Shown here piece after piece: positions 42,374-53,359 of a stretch of DNA of 64,000 nt. The translations under genes were made by a program, and so were the position numbers. Below the pieces are notes generated by a model. That model had not been told where the DNA came from and made no database searches. It saw nothing but the letters and a program-made list of their open reading frames with translations. Source of the stretch: Metellina segmentata (Eukaryota > Arthropoda > Arachnida > Araneae > Tetragnathidae); assembly GCA_947359465.1 (NCBI GenBank), contig OX375872.1, positions 131,477,453 to 131,541,452 of the forward strand. Reading direction: 5' to 3'. Every line of letters starts with the position of its first letter. The stretch's first letter is position 1.

Positions 42374-43394
42374 TAACAATACATTCAAACACTCCATTCA
42401 AAAAATAAAATTTTGATACAAGCACACAGGATAATTTTTCTCTTGATTTTGTATCTACCACACACACACACACACGATAAAGTGCTTTGTCATTTTCATA
42501 TGAAACTTGAGTATCTTAATCTACACAGTACATCATTCCAATATCTTGGAGAAGACAATTAAATTTGCAACACAAACACAGTTTCGTAACAATTCATCAC
42601 TCTTAATTCACTTAATACCTGAAATAGCACTTGCCTCCAAAGAGTATGTCTATAAATATCGCTATTCAACGATTTTAATCTCAACAAAAACACAACTTCG
42701 TCTAGACGGTATCCAATTTCTTCTTTGCAGTCTCAAACTTCTGAAGGGGGAATACGACAGGCATTCAGCAAGAGTTGTATGTTTGTAAACATTCACCAAA
42801 GACACACAATTCTACCTCATGTTGGCTTGTCTCATTGAATGATGGAAGTCCTTTGCAATTACTGGTACCTGTCAAAGTATTGAGGGTATTGGAGTAACGA
42901 TATAAAAGCTGAATTGGGTGCTTCAAATAGAATCTATTTTGGTGATTAATCTAGAGGATTTTTGGGGAAAGAAGAGTTGGATCATTTTTTCAACTGCGAA
43001 AGAATGAATGTGGATGACGTGCTTTGAGTGCATGGTTTAAATTCTTTATTTGATGTATCCAGACAATGGGATACTTGAAATAAAATTACATTTTATCGGA
43101 GTAACAACGACTAACGATTGAAATGGATTCGGAGAATTTTGGCTGTGGGTTTGCCCACTTCGAAAGCAACGTGCGAGTTGTAGGTTGCGAAGTTTGATAA
43201 TTCAATATGTATTTCTCTCTGATGTGTCAGTAAAGGTAGAATCAAATAGAAAGCGCAAGGCGGAATACGACGTAAGATGACCAATAAGAGCGCTTTCACC
43301 ACTAGCACCGGCATCTCTGATTGGTCTGGGCGTGTCGCTTTGTAACTTCCTCTACCTATTTGAATTCAGCTTAAAATTTTGCTTCTATGTATGT

Positions 43395-43520
43395 ACACTC
43401 GGACAAAAAAAAAAGTTGCACCGAATTATCAGTATGTAATCAAATTTGCAAGGTTGGTAAGTGATTATGAATGAGTAAATGATTAAAATTTGAGACTGCA
43501 ATATGCAAACTTTATTGAGC
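43395..43520. mobile_element. Tc1-like element end, relic
   Basis: 'cactcggacaaaaaa', 'aaagttgcaccgaattatca', 'gattatgaatgagtaaatga' and 'tgcaatatgcaaactttatt' match 9365-9500 beside the decayed Tc1 transposase. No transposase follows here. Confidence 0.6.
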
Positions 43521-43684
43521 AACCTGATCACTGCGCCGTACAAAACTTCCCACCAATCAACCGGTGCCAACAGGCTGGGATGGTATGATTGGTTGGTCGA
43601 TCGAGTATCCACCATTGTTTGTCCGATTGGTGAATTATCGACAAGCTCTGAGCTCTTAAAAGTTTCAGACTTTCTCCATACTTG

Positions 43685-44145
43685 AAATTTCCTAAGGTCG
43701 TTATCAAAAAGATTAATTTATAGGTATTTGTTGTAGATAAAAAAAAAAGATGAGGTACACATCACCCACACTAAGAAAACACAGTATAATATGAATTGAA
43801 AGAAAACCTCACGTCGAAATCCGAAAAGGAATTTCATTTCACAGGAAGAAGTAATGCGTTGGAAACTTTCAAATACATCCGATGTGGCTTCCTTAAAGAA
43901 TAAAGCTTGCAAAAAAACATGACAAACGTTTCCCATGTATAACATCAAACGAATTAACTATTGCTGAAATTGCGTTTCGTTGGGGCGTTGGAAAAAGATG
44001 GACTCCAATATCTTTCATAACTTCAAGAGGAATGACACGCTAGTTTTTTGATACATAAATCTGTGTTTGTTAGGCAAAACGCAATTTTGGATTCTATTTG
44101 AAATATAGATCAATACTTAATCAACCCTTTCTGCATGAGAAACAT
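43685..44145 (+). repeat. direct duplication, copy 1
   Basis: About 460 bp ('aaggtcgttatcaaaaagat', 'cgtcgaaatccgaaaaggaa', 'gttggaaactttcaaataca', 'tgttaggcaaaacgcaattt') matches 46405-46885 in the same orientation with many substitutions and indels. Confidence 0.75.
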
Positions 44146-44324
44146 TTTCAAGCTAAATGTAGGTGATTAGTGTTGATATAATGGAACATGTTTCCTGCAC
44201 GTATTCCGCATCGACATTTTGATCTTAGACTGAGCATATAGGCGGAGTCGTTGTTGTGAGATCTTTGAAGGGTATGTCGCGTGGTTTAAGAATCGACTTA
44301 ATTAAATACCTACCTACTTGGGTA

Positions 44325-44630
44325 GGTAGGTATTTAATTATGTCCGCATCGACACAACAACACGTAATTTTGAAAGATCGAGGACGAAATTGTTTGTTGT
44401 TGCCCACGAAAGATCGAGGACAACAACATGTAATTTTGAACCACGGTCAGATTTTGAAGTAGTCACACCTGAGATGGCACCTTACTCTCCAAACTTCCAC
44501 ACCATTTGAAGCCACGATAGATTTAACGTACGCCAGCCTCCTTTGTACACGACGGTCTTTGGCTGGATTTGAACTCGCAACCTTCCGGTTGCTAAACCGT
44601 TACTATTCCATCCGGACTACCTCGGCCTCA
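44325..44630 (-). mobile_element. tRNA-derived SINE, head type B, rearranged
   Basis: From the 3' end: 'taggtatttaattatgtccg', two copies of the 'cgtaattttgaa'/'catgtaattttgaaccacgg' segment (a local duplication around 44365-44450), 'ggcaccttactctccaaact', 'agatttaacgtacgccagcc', and the head with 'tggctggatttgaactcgca' and 'ttccggttgctaaaccgtta'. A short perfect inverted repeat 'aaatacctacctacttgggtaggtaggtattt' precedes it. Confidence 0.75.
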
Positions 44631-45314
44631 CGACATTCTTGGGACTTACCCCTGTGTGTATTTTTTTCTTTTGTGTCAGTGAAACTTTACTTGTGGGTGG
44701 CATTGTATGTCTTGTGTTCCGACGGCTTGTCGAAGTATAGCACATACGCCATGAAACCTTAACCAATCAATTTAAGTTAAGTGAACTGAAAAAATATTGC
44801 GTAACCCAGATTGGTCAGACGCCATAAAATACCAACCAATCACTCAATCTGAGTCCACATTCGGTAAACCAATTACCGGTAATCCTAACCCTTAAAATTT
44901 CCAAGCTTTCTCCAGACACTACAAGTTTATAAGGTCGTCGGCGAAAAGATTTGTTCACCATTTATTTCTTGTTTGAAGTTTCTACTACTTGGCGTTGTCT
45001 GTCTTGTGTTTGGTAGAGTGCCTATATAATAAGAGTGGCGACATACGGGAAACACTTTCTGATTGGCTTAGAGGCCTTTTCTACCGCCCGAGGCGGTCTT
45101 TTCCTAGCTCCCGTAGACTTAACATGGGAACTTTTTGTGTGTTCGAGAAAAACGTGTGTACGTTAAATAAAAAAGAAAATATTGCTTATTCCTGTTCCAT
45201 TTCGTGTTCCAGAAAGTTTATTCAATATTATTTTAGTGTTTTGTCAGCATAAATGTGAAGACTTTTTAAGTAAATAGCTTTCTTTGAACAACGTTGTGTT
45301 TCTCGCAATCTAAG

Positions 45315-45503
45315 TTAGCGCGTTGTGCAATCCGTCTCATCAATTACGCATGTAATTGAGCGTTTATATGATTCATTTATACCGAATGTATTCATATTAA
45401 AACAATCATATGCTTTTTGTTCTCCTTGAAATGATATATTAATTCGCCCAGCAACCATCTTGGAGACGATTCTGGTAGAAAAATGGCTGCCGCGCATGCG
45501 CAT
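45315..45503 (-). CDS. short open frame conserved between two hAT family-2 copies
   Basis: The 62-codon counterpart of 921-1109, 49 bases from the element end. Both share the core 'GRINISFQGEQKAYDC' and 'GINESYKRSITCVIDE'. Family unknown; no domain recognised. It is either a relic exon or a fortuitous frame still open in recent copies. Confidence 0.35.
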   Translation of the reverse strand: MRMRGSHFSTRIVSKMVAGRINISFQGEQKAYDCFNMNTFGINESYKRSITCVIDETDCTTR

Positions 45504-45510
45504 TGGGCCA
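45478..45510. promoter_or_regulatory. promoter-like motif cluster inside the hAT element
   Basis: 'aaaatggctgcc' resembles a YY1 site, 'gcgcatgcgc' at 45492-45501 equals the NRF1 palindrome, and 'cattggg' right after it holds an inverted CCAAT box. The other copy (about 922-945) has the NRF1-like word with one change and the same neighbours. This is a motif match only; no expression evidence exists here. Confidence 0.4.
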
Positions 45511-45609
45511 AATTTGGTCCCTTGTCGCCACTTTTATTATATAGGCACTCTAGTGTTTGGCACTGCTTAGCAAAATATGGTCCTTACGCCATGAAACCAC
45601 AACTAACGA

Positions 45610-45695
45610 CTTTCACTTAGGGGATTGATCCCGGGCCGTCGTTAATAGCCTGTTGTGTTGCTCTAGTACGACGTTAATTAAAAAATTACCAATTA
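45610..45695 (+). mobile_element. SINE 3' fragment
   Basis: 'ggggattgatcccgggccgt', 'tgttgtgttgctctagtacg', 'acgttaattaaaaaattacc' ending in an attacc tail. A similar but shorter piece ('gtattgctccaatgtgacgt', 'taattaaatacctacc') lies at 45868-45905. Confidence 0.75.
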
Positions 45696-46404
45696 CCTTA
45701 ACCAACAAAATTAAACTGGGCGGAAAAAAAATTGAGTCACGCTACTTGGTCAGATCTGAACCTTTCGCCATAAAAATACCAACCAAACAATCAACCAGAG
45801 CTGGCATTCGGTAAACCAGTTACCGAGAGGTCTAACCCTAAAAATGTCCCACGTTTTCTCAATGACCCGTTGTATTGCTCCAATGTGACGTTAATTAAAT
45901 ACCTACCTTCCAACTTCCAAACTTTCTACAGACAAACCCTAACCAAACAAATCAAACTGGACGGGAAAATAATTGTATAACCTAGCTTATCTTGTTCAGA
46001 ACTGGACTCTTCGCCATAACAACCAACCAATCAATAAACTTGAGCAGACATTATGTGAACCAATTATCGACAAACCTAACCCTTAAAAGTGTTCCAAGCT
46101 TTCTCCAGATACCAGTAAGTTTTCTAAGTTCGTTGGCTGAAAATATTTATTCCTTGTGTGTGTGTGTCTATAACTTGGCGTTGTCTGTCTTGTGTTTAGC
46201 GCTGCTTAGCCAAATATGGCCCTTACGCCATGAAATCCTAACCAACCAAATCATACTGGACGAAAAAAGAAAAATCGTGCAGCTTGGTCAGAACCGGACC
46301 CTTCGCCATAAAAAAACAACCAATCAATCAACCTGAGCCGACATTCCGTACACCAATTATCGACAAGCCTAATCCTTAAAAGTTCCAAGCTTTCTTCAGA
46401 CAGT

Positions 46405-46885
46405 ACAAATTTTCTAAGGTCGTTGGCAAAAAGATTTATTTCTAAGTATCACTAGAAGGGAAAAAATAAAGAGATATATTTCAGCGCGTGTAGAGAAGAA
46501 AACAGCCGCAATAGAACACGAATTGAAAGAAAAATACCTCACGCTGAAATCTGAAAAGGAGTTTCATTTTACAGGAAGTATTCATGCATTGGAAACTTTC
46601 AAATCCATCTGGTGTGTTTACTGAAAGAATAAAGCATACAAAAACATGATAAACGGGCGGGGTTTCCGCATTGCTCACACGTAGTATCAAATGCGTTAAC
46701 TATTGCTGAGATTGCATTTCTCCTGGGCGTCGGAACAAATGGACGCAAATATGTTTCAGAACTGGAAATGGGAATAATGCATTAATTTGGGGAAGTATAA
46801 ATCCGTTATTTGTTAGGCAAAACGAATTTTTGTATTTTATTCCATGCATAGAAGTGGTCAATACTTAATCTTTCCTATCTATATT
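46405..46885 (+). repeat. direct duplication, copy 2
   Basis: Matches 43685-44145 in the same orientation, about 2.7 kb away ('cgctgaaatctgaaaaggag', 'ttggaaactttcaaatccat', 'tgttaggcaaaacgaatttt'). Together with the array between them this suggests an old segmental duplication. Confidence 0.75.
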
Positions 46886-47084
46886 AATGTCTTTTCAGGT
46901 TTTAAATAACGATTTATCTACATATAAATCGTTATTTAAATCGTGTTTTACCTCAGAAATGCGACCCTTTAACAATCTGGAAATTTAAAGATTACCTTTC
47001 CGGGTTTAAAAATATCAATTTCAATTTCTTGACCACACCTGTCCTGGCCATTAGTCGACTAGCAGTCCAATATAGGTTTGAGGA

Positions 47085-47335
47085 CCACGGTAGCCCAGTT
47101 GAAAGGTAGGTAGAGATTTAATTAACGTCGCACTGGAGCAACACAATGGGCTATTGGTGACGATCCGGGATCAATCCTCCGAAGTGAAAGAACCGTGGAC
47201 AACACCATGTAATTTTGAACCACGGTCAGATGACGAGTAGCCCGGGAGGGTTGCGAGTTTCAATCCAACCAGAGACCGTCGTTTACAAAGGCGGCTCATT
47301 CACGTTAAATCTGTCGTGGCTTCAAATGGAGGGAC
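47085..47335. mobile_element. SINE inserted into SINE head
   Basis: A type B head ('cacggtagcccagttgaaag', 47085-47106) is followed by a minus-strand SINE 3' half (47107-47235: 'ttaattaacgtcgcactgga', 'ttttgaaccacggtcagatg'), and then plus-strand head and body resume ('tagcccgggagggttgcgag', 'aggcggctcattcacgttaa'). 47400-47850 is unassigned. Confidence 0.7.
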
Positions 47336-47854
47336 CGAGGAGGATATTTCAAGGAAGTTTTTCCGTCTCTACTGGTCAGTGTGCCACCAATGTCCCAACA
47401 GCTAAAGGTGGGTGATGGATAGCAACAAGCAAGCGATACAGAAGAGAGAAATACATGCACTAAAGAATCGAATCGTTTTGAAATTGGGAAAACAACACAA
47501 TGCAGATATTAAAAGACGACTACATCATGCATCACGAAAAACAATGGGCTTGAGTTAAGGTTTCCTGTTGTGGTGAAACAAAGGACTCATTGAAATTGGT
47601 AATTTAATACACTGTAAAAATTAAAAGACGAATATTCCATGCATCGAAATACCAATTCTGATGAGTTTGGTTCAAATATTATTCCATATTATATGCTTTG
47701 GGTTGCAGCACTTTAACAGAAAATATTGTAAGCAATATTTTCACCAGGAGATGGCAAACTTAATTTTTATCTATTCGGAAATTGCATACGAGCTTAACAA
47801 AGAAATTACTTGAACGACATGTTCTAAGAAGATTGCAATATATACTGACAAAAC

Positions 47855-47932
47855 CTACGAAGTTTATTTATGCGAACATTCTACGAAGTTTATTTATGCG
47901 GATATTCTACGAAGTTTATTTATGCGAACATT
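47855..47932 (+). repeat. 26-bp repeat, three copies
   Basis: 'ctacgaagtttatttatgcg' plus 'aacatt' occurs three times head to tail (the second copy has 'gatatt'). It lies ten bases before the end of the gypsy LTR. Confidence 0.9.
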
Positions 47933-47942
47933 TTATATATAT

Positions 47943-48418
47943 CTAATAACATCCGGTCACAGTTGGAAATCAGCTGTGTATTGGGACGCAGAAAGCAGGC
48001 GATGTTAAAACAAAGTTCTTTATTACGGCATAATCGTAGCAGTTTCTCCAGCAGGAAGGGAACTAGGTCCTTTTACATACTTGATCAATAGTAATAATCA
48101 GAAAGAGGGGGATTACAGGCGCGCACCGATATTTAAATGGGGATTTACAGAAGAGATGATAAAATTTTTTTCCCTATAACGGCATGTTACGTCATGTATT
48201 AGGGTGTGACAAATGACTCTTATTGACTCAGTGCCTCTAGACAAAGGACGTTCAAAGTCTGACAGGGAATTCGACCTGTCTACTGGAGACAGAGAAGGGA
48301 GTAAGCATTACCAGAACTTTAGAAATATCACATCATCTTTGAAAATAGAATAAATTATGCTATACAAAAACATTAAGAATTCAGAGATTATTAATATAAA
48401 AATTATTTTTATATTACA
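47943..48418 (-). repeat. 3' LTR of the minus-strand gypsy element
   Basis: On the minus strand the LTR starts TGTAATATAAAAATAA just after the polypurine tract (GAAGGGGGGG, plus strand 48420-48429) and ends near 'ggatgttattag'. The last ~140 bp are repeated at 57514-57654 with few differences ('gtattgggacgcagaaagca', 'gatgttaaaacaaagttctt'). Confidence 0.8.
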
Positions 48419-49002
48419 TCCCCCCCTTCAAAAAAAATAAGAAGGCCCCACTGCCAAACAAAAAAAACTTAATTTACCTAATCGGAAAATAAAAAACAAT
48501 TTAACCTATCCACCAGCTTTTCTGTTCACAAAACTAACATTCAGAAATCTCTGAATGCTCACTTACATGTAAACAATTTAACAACAAACTTTGCATACAA
48601 CATGTTATTATACAACAGTATCAAAATTATATACAAGGTAAACATTATATACAAAGTAAACAAGGAAAATGAGAAGCACGAGAAATACAAGACGTCTTGA
48701 GGGCACAACCATGGTTTTTTTTGGCTTATATACAGTTTTTGGAAGAAAAAAAGTGTTTTCGTGTCATTTTTGGGCCAAATAAAAAGTAACACAAATGCAC
48801 TACAATAATACTGAAAATAAACACTTGTAATACAACAGTAATACTCAAAAATAAACACTTATAATACAACAGTAATATTTAAAATAAGTACTTTATTTAC
48901 ATTATTCATGACTCAGTTTCAATTTTTCTGGTACATGGTATTTTCATAATTTCAAAACATGTACAACTTCTGAGTGTTCTTTAGTGTGATAATTTTTCTT
49001 AT

Positions 49003-49740
49003 TTATTTCATAGTTAAAATCAGAAAGTTTTTTAAGAACCTTATAAGGGCCACTATAAAGGTTGGAGAAAGTTTCCTAGCATGTGGATACTTAAATTCTT
49101 CATAAATAACTGACTCCTCAGGTGTAAACTGTACATCAACAAACCTAGCATAATAATGAATTTTATTCCTTTCATGGTATTGTTTTGTTTTCTCAACTGC
49201 TATTTTCCTAGCCTCTTCTACTGGATGGTAAAGATCTTCCTTTAAGGGATTTGTATATTGAACTGTGCCATACATTAATTATGCATGTGGAAATGTAGTA
49301 ACTGAATGTGGAGTTAAGTTGCATTCCTGAGTTACTTTTTTTAATAACTTAGGACATGAAACGTTTGTAGAAGATTCATTAATTTTACATTTTAAACGTG
49401 TGATAATTGTCTAGCTTAATATCTCCACTTTACCATTAGTTTCTGGTCTATGAGCTGTAGTCAATAGTTGTTTAACTTTTAATGCTTAATAAACTTTTTA
49501 AAATGAGATGATATGAAAGCTGCATTTCTATCACTTAGAATACTTTTAGGCACTTGAGTTTGAAAAATTTGGTTTAAAAAGTTAGTGTACATCTCTGTTG
49601 TAATTGAAGCAAAAGCCCATATAAACCTAGTATGATGGTCACAATTAACGTTAGGTATTATTTTAGTTGAATTCTAGTGGTTGAGACCATCTACACTATC
49701 AATTGCAATCAAGTCAACTGACTTGTCAACAGGAGGCATT
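49003..49740 (-). pseudogene. gypsy integrase region
   Basis: On the minus strand: 'RFIWAFASITTEMYTNFLNQ', 'KSILSDRNAAFISSHFKK', and a degraded HRPETNGKVE-like block form the DDE integrase core (49740-49420). At 49275-49003, 'KYPHARKLSPTFI' is close to the GPY/F-type C-terminal module. Stops separate the pieces. Confidence 0.8.
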
Positions 49741-50007
49741 GACTGTAAAATGCCAAATCTTTGCTGTCGTTTTTTTTGTTTACTTGGCATGTATGACAGA
49801 GTTTATTGAAATTACTAATATCAGAAGTTATAATTTGCCAATAGTAAACAGGAGTGAGCAAATTAATTGTTTTTTAAATACTAGGATTGCCAAATTTTTC
49901 ATGAGCAATTTTGAGTAGCTTAAGTCTTAAAGGAAAAGGAACTACAATTTTGGTAAAACCTTTTTTACGAAGGCATAAAACATTATTAATTTCGACAAAC
50001 TCTCCAG

Positions 50008-51123
50008 TTAAATTGTCATTGTTTTGAGCCTCTGTAATTTCAGCTCAGTTATACCATAATTTCTTTCATAATCCTTTAATGAGCGAAAGTGGAAAGCTAC
50101 AGGGTATAGGACACCAGAAACATCTGCTTGTTTTAAAACCGCTCCTACACCAGTTTGATTGGCGTCAACAAAAAATATGACATTCCCCATCTTTTGGATC
50201 AAACATTTTCAACACAGGTTTACAAAATAAAGTTGTTTTCTAGATTTCAAAAGCCTCTTGGCGTTTCTCAGTCTATTGCCAAGATGCATCTTTTTTTAAC
50301 AATTTATTCAGTGGGTATCTAATTATTGCATATTTATCAATAAATTTATGTTACACATTAATTGAACTCAGAAATCTTTGTAAAGATTTCACATTAGTTC
50401 GGGGTTTTAAATTTTTAATAACCTCAATCTTGCTATTATCTGGAGTGACAATCTCATTGGAAATTTCATATCCTAAAAATTGAATTTGTTTTTGTAGAAA
50501 GGGACATTTAGAAGATTTTAGTTTTACGTTTTCCTGCCTGGAAATATCGAAAATTTGTTTATTGTTCTCATAATGATTCGAATATATAGCTATCAGAGAA
50601 AATTAAAATATCATCAAAACAATTTGCAGCAAATTTTATTTTATATTAAGTTAGGATCCAACGAATTATTCTCTGAAAATGCTGTGTGCACTGCGCCAAC
50701 CGAAAGGTAAATGTAACCACTCATATAAACCATTATGTGTTGCAAAAGCTAGTTTTTCTGTGTCATCTGAGTGAATAGGGATATGCTAATATCCCAAACA
50801 GCTATGTCCAATTTTGAAAAATACGTACTTTTTGCTAATTTATCAATTAACGTCTAGACCAGGGGTAGTGGTTCAGCATCCAACCTAGTCACTTGATTTA
50901 ACTTCCTGAAATCACTACATAACCTATTTTTTTTTTCATCCTTTTTATATACGAGTGTTACCGGTGCAGAATATGGAGATGAACTCTCTTTTATGATATT
51001 AGCTTTAAGTAATTCTTTAATTTTACTATCGATTTCTTCTTGTTGTTTTGATGAAGTTTTATATGCGCATAACGACACGGACAAATCTGATGTTAATCTC
51101 ACTCTTTGGGGATCAATTTTCAC
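50008..51123 (-). pseudogene. gypsy reverse transcriptase and RNase H region
   Basis: 51123-50854 encodes the start of reverse transcriptase ('ANIIKESSSPYSAPVTLVYK', 'NRLCSDFRKLNQVT'). Near 50610 is 'CFDDILIFSDS', matching the catalytic Y/F-x-DD box with Cys for Tyr. At 50202-50008 is the RNase H start ('FFVDANQTGVGAVLKQ', 'KDYERNYGITELKLQ'). Several frames are needed to read through. Confidence 0.85.
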
Positions 51124-51402
51124 TGTTCCAACATCATATTTATTTTTCGCAAATATGTCCTCATATTCTTCTAAAATTTCCTACACTTTCACTTATTTTC
51201 GTTTTTTCTTCGACTTCAATCCGACAATGTGTTCACTCTTTACCAGAATTCGTCTCAGAAACAATCGAAAATTTAAAAACATTTTTATTATTATTCTTTG
51301 TTTTTACGTCAGTTTTTCTGTTACATCACTAACACTTTTATTTTTATTCTCTTTCTTTACTTCAATTTTCTTTTTAACGTCACTAACAATTTTATTTTTT
51401 AC

Positions 51403-51981
51403 TTAATTTTTCTCTTTAAGGTCACTAACACTTTGCTCAACATGATTTTCAGGTTTGATATGCAAAGACAAATCGCTGCATTCAGAACCAGAGAAAGTGA
51501 TCAGGTTTCTCCCATCCTGCACAACAACTTGGTTTGCACAATTAATTACCAAACGAAAATCAATACAACTCTTTAAACCTAAGAGGGCATACGGTAAATC
51601 GGTGTCAAGCACAAAAAACTCAGCCGATTTAACTACGTTACCAACTTTGATGTTGAGATTGCATGTTTTGTCAAGCTGTATTAGTCCTTTTGTTTGTTTC
51701 ACGTTTACTACTTTATTTCCTCTAATATTAACAGGAAGTTTATAAACAATTCCACTTGGAATTATATTCACTGTTGACCCCGTATCTATATTTAACATTA
51801 TCTTAGTATTTGAACTTTTACTAGAGCTTTCATTTTTGATATTTCTCTTATCATGTACATACGCTTTGTTTACTATACATCCGGATACGATTAATTGCCA
51901 TTTTTCGGGTTGGGGCTTAGGCGCTGTTTCAGACGTGGATGGTCTGTTGATACAAGAGAATACCCAATGAAAAGAGTTCAT
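51403..51981 (-). pseudogene. gypsy pol, aspartic protease region
   Basis: A 192-codon frame whose centre reads 'IMLNIDTGSTVNIIP', the DTG active site of retroviral-type aspartic proteases, followed by 'VNVKQTKGLIQLDKTCNLNI' and 'LDTDLPYALLGLKSCIDFRL' (the second conserved ILG-type segment). It would process the polyprotein inside the particle. It stands upstream of reverse transcriptase as expected, but no intact gag-pol junction remains. Confidence 0.85.
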
Positions 51982-52029
51982 AATCCCTATTTGAGCGCAA
52001 AATTTACATGGGTTGGGGGCAAATCTTGT

Positions 52030-53272
52030 ACTGCATGTACCAGCATTTTGTACCAGTCGTACTTATACCAAAGCCAAATGGAACTATTCGTCTATGCGTG
52101 GATTATCACAAATTGAATGCAAACACAGTGCCATATACCTATCCACTGCCCAGAATGGACGATTTTTTGCACGAGGCAAAACATTCAGCATAAATTTCGA
52201 CCATAGACTTTAAGTCCAGCTATCACCAGGTTTAGGTCTATCCTCCTCATACGGATAAGACTGCCTTTGTTTGCCCCTTTGGAACGTTCCTCTTCAATCG
52301 AATGCCGTTTGGGTTGCGGAATACACCAGCCACATTCCGCCGACTTATGGATAATCTTCGTCGTGGACTTTCGAATTCTAAATATTCTAACATACCTTAA
52401 TGATATCATTGTGCTTTCGTCTACTTTTGAAAATCCCCTTTTGGATTTGCAAGCGGTTTTTGACCGACTTATTCTATACAAATTAACAGCAAACAGAGAA
52501 AAGTGTAATTTTTCATGTGAACAAGTTAAATATCTAGGACACTGGATCACGCCTAAAAGGTGTTCAAGTAGACCATGACAAAGTGTCAGCTATTGCAAAA
52601 ATTCCACCTCCAAAAACAGTCAAGCAGATGCAATCCTTCTTGCAAACGTGTTCCTGGTACAGGCGATTCATCAAGAACTTTGCCGATATCTCCCAACCTT
52701 TGAGTGACCTTAACCGGAAGAAAGTTACATGGTCCTGGAGTGACAAAGAGCAAAAGGCATATGAAACACTTAAACAGTGCTTGATTTCTACCCCTATTTT
52801 GAAACAAGCCGACAAGCAAATGCCTTTTAGCATCCGAACTGATGCGAGTAATTATGCTCTGGGAGCAATCCTGATGTAGGGTGATGAGCGCCCTATTGAA
52901 TATGCGAGTCGCCTGCTGAATACAGCTGTACGTAATTATTCAACCACAGAGCGTGAAGCCCTAGACATAGTCTGGGCTCTCAACAAATTTCGAGGGTACG
53001 TGAGAGGTGCAGAAGTAACGGTGGCATCAGACCACCAGCCATTGAATTGGCTCATGAGCTTGAAGTCTCCTTCAGGAAGGTTGGCCAGATGGGCCTTACA
53101 GTTGCAGTCTTTCAACTTAAAAGTGACATACAAACCTGGAAAGTCGAATGTGATTGCAGACATGTTGTCCATACCACCTTGTCAACACAATGAATCCTCT
53201 TGTGAAATATATACTGTAACAATAGGATTACCTTCCAAGAACCCCAAAGAAATAAGAGAGAATCAACTGTAG
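52030..53272 (+). pseudogene. gypsy reverse transcriptase and RNase H
   Basis: In order: 'VVLIPKPNGTIRLCVDYHKL' with 'NTVPYTYPLPRMDD'; 'CPFGTFLFNRMPFGLRNTPA'; the catalytic box 'YLNDIIVLSSTF' (Asn replaces the first Asp); 'EKCNFSCEQVKYLGHWIT'; the connection 'SWYRRFIKNFADISQPL'; RNase H 'SIRTDASNYALGAILM', then a stop at 52877-52879, 'YSTTEREALDIVWALNKFRG', 'VASDHQPLNWL' and 'KPGKSNVIADML'. Frameshifts and stops near 52190, 52400 and 52560 also break it. Confidence 0.92.
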
Positions 53273-53359
53273 GATCCTGATCTGCAGAAAACTGTAGATT
53301 GTTTTGAACTAGTGGACAAACGTGAAGAACTGGTGAATTAGACTGACCGTGGATATATT

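Larger units (their letters stand above)
45014..45552 (-). mobile_element. hAT-type non-autonomous element, family 2, intact copy
   Basis: The 539-bp element has ends TAGAGTGCCTATATAATAAG and the inverse ending GGCACTCTA, with the exact 8-bp duplication GTGTTTGG (45006-45013, 45553-45560). It defines the family found interrupted at 872-2904. Oriented oppositely to that copy, it carries the same 62-codon frame on the minus strand (45315-45503). Confidence 0.93.
44640..46440 (+). repeat. tandem array, unit about 250-300 bp
   Basis: Units share 'ggcgttgtctgtcttgtgtt', 'ccttacgccatgaaacc', 'cgccataaaaataccaacca', 'cattcggtaaaccaattacc' and 'ttccaagctttctccagaca'. The 'cgccata' marker recurs at about 44821, 45763, 46010 and 46305. 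One unit is split by the hAT element at 45014-45552. Small fragments of the same family reappear at 59455 and 60090. Confidence 0.75.
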
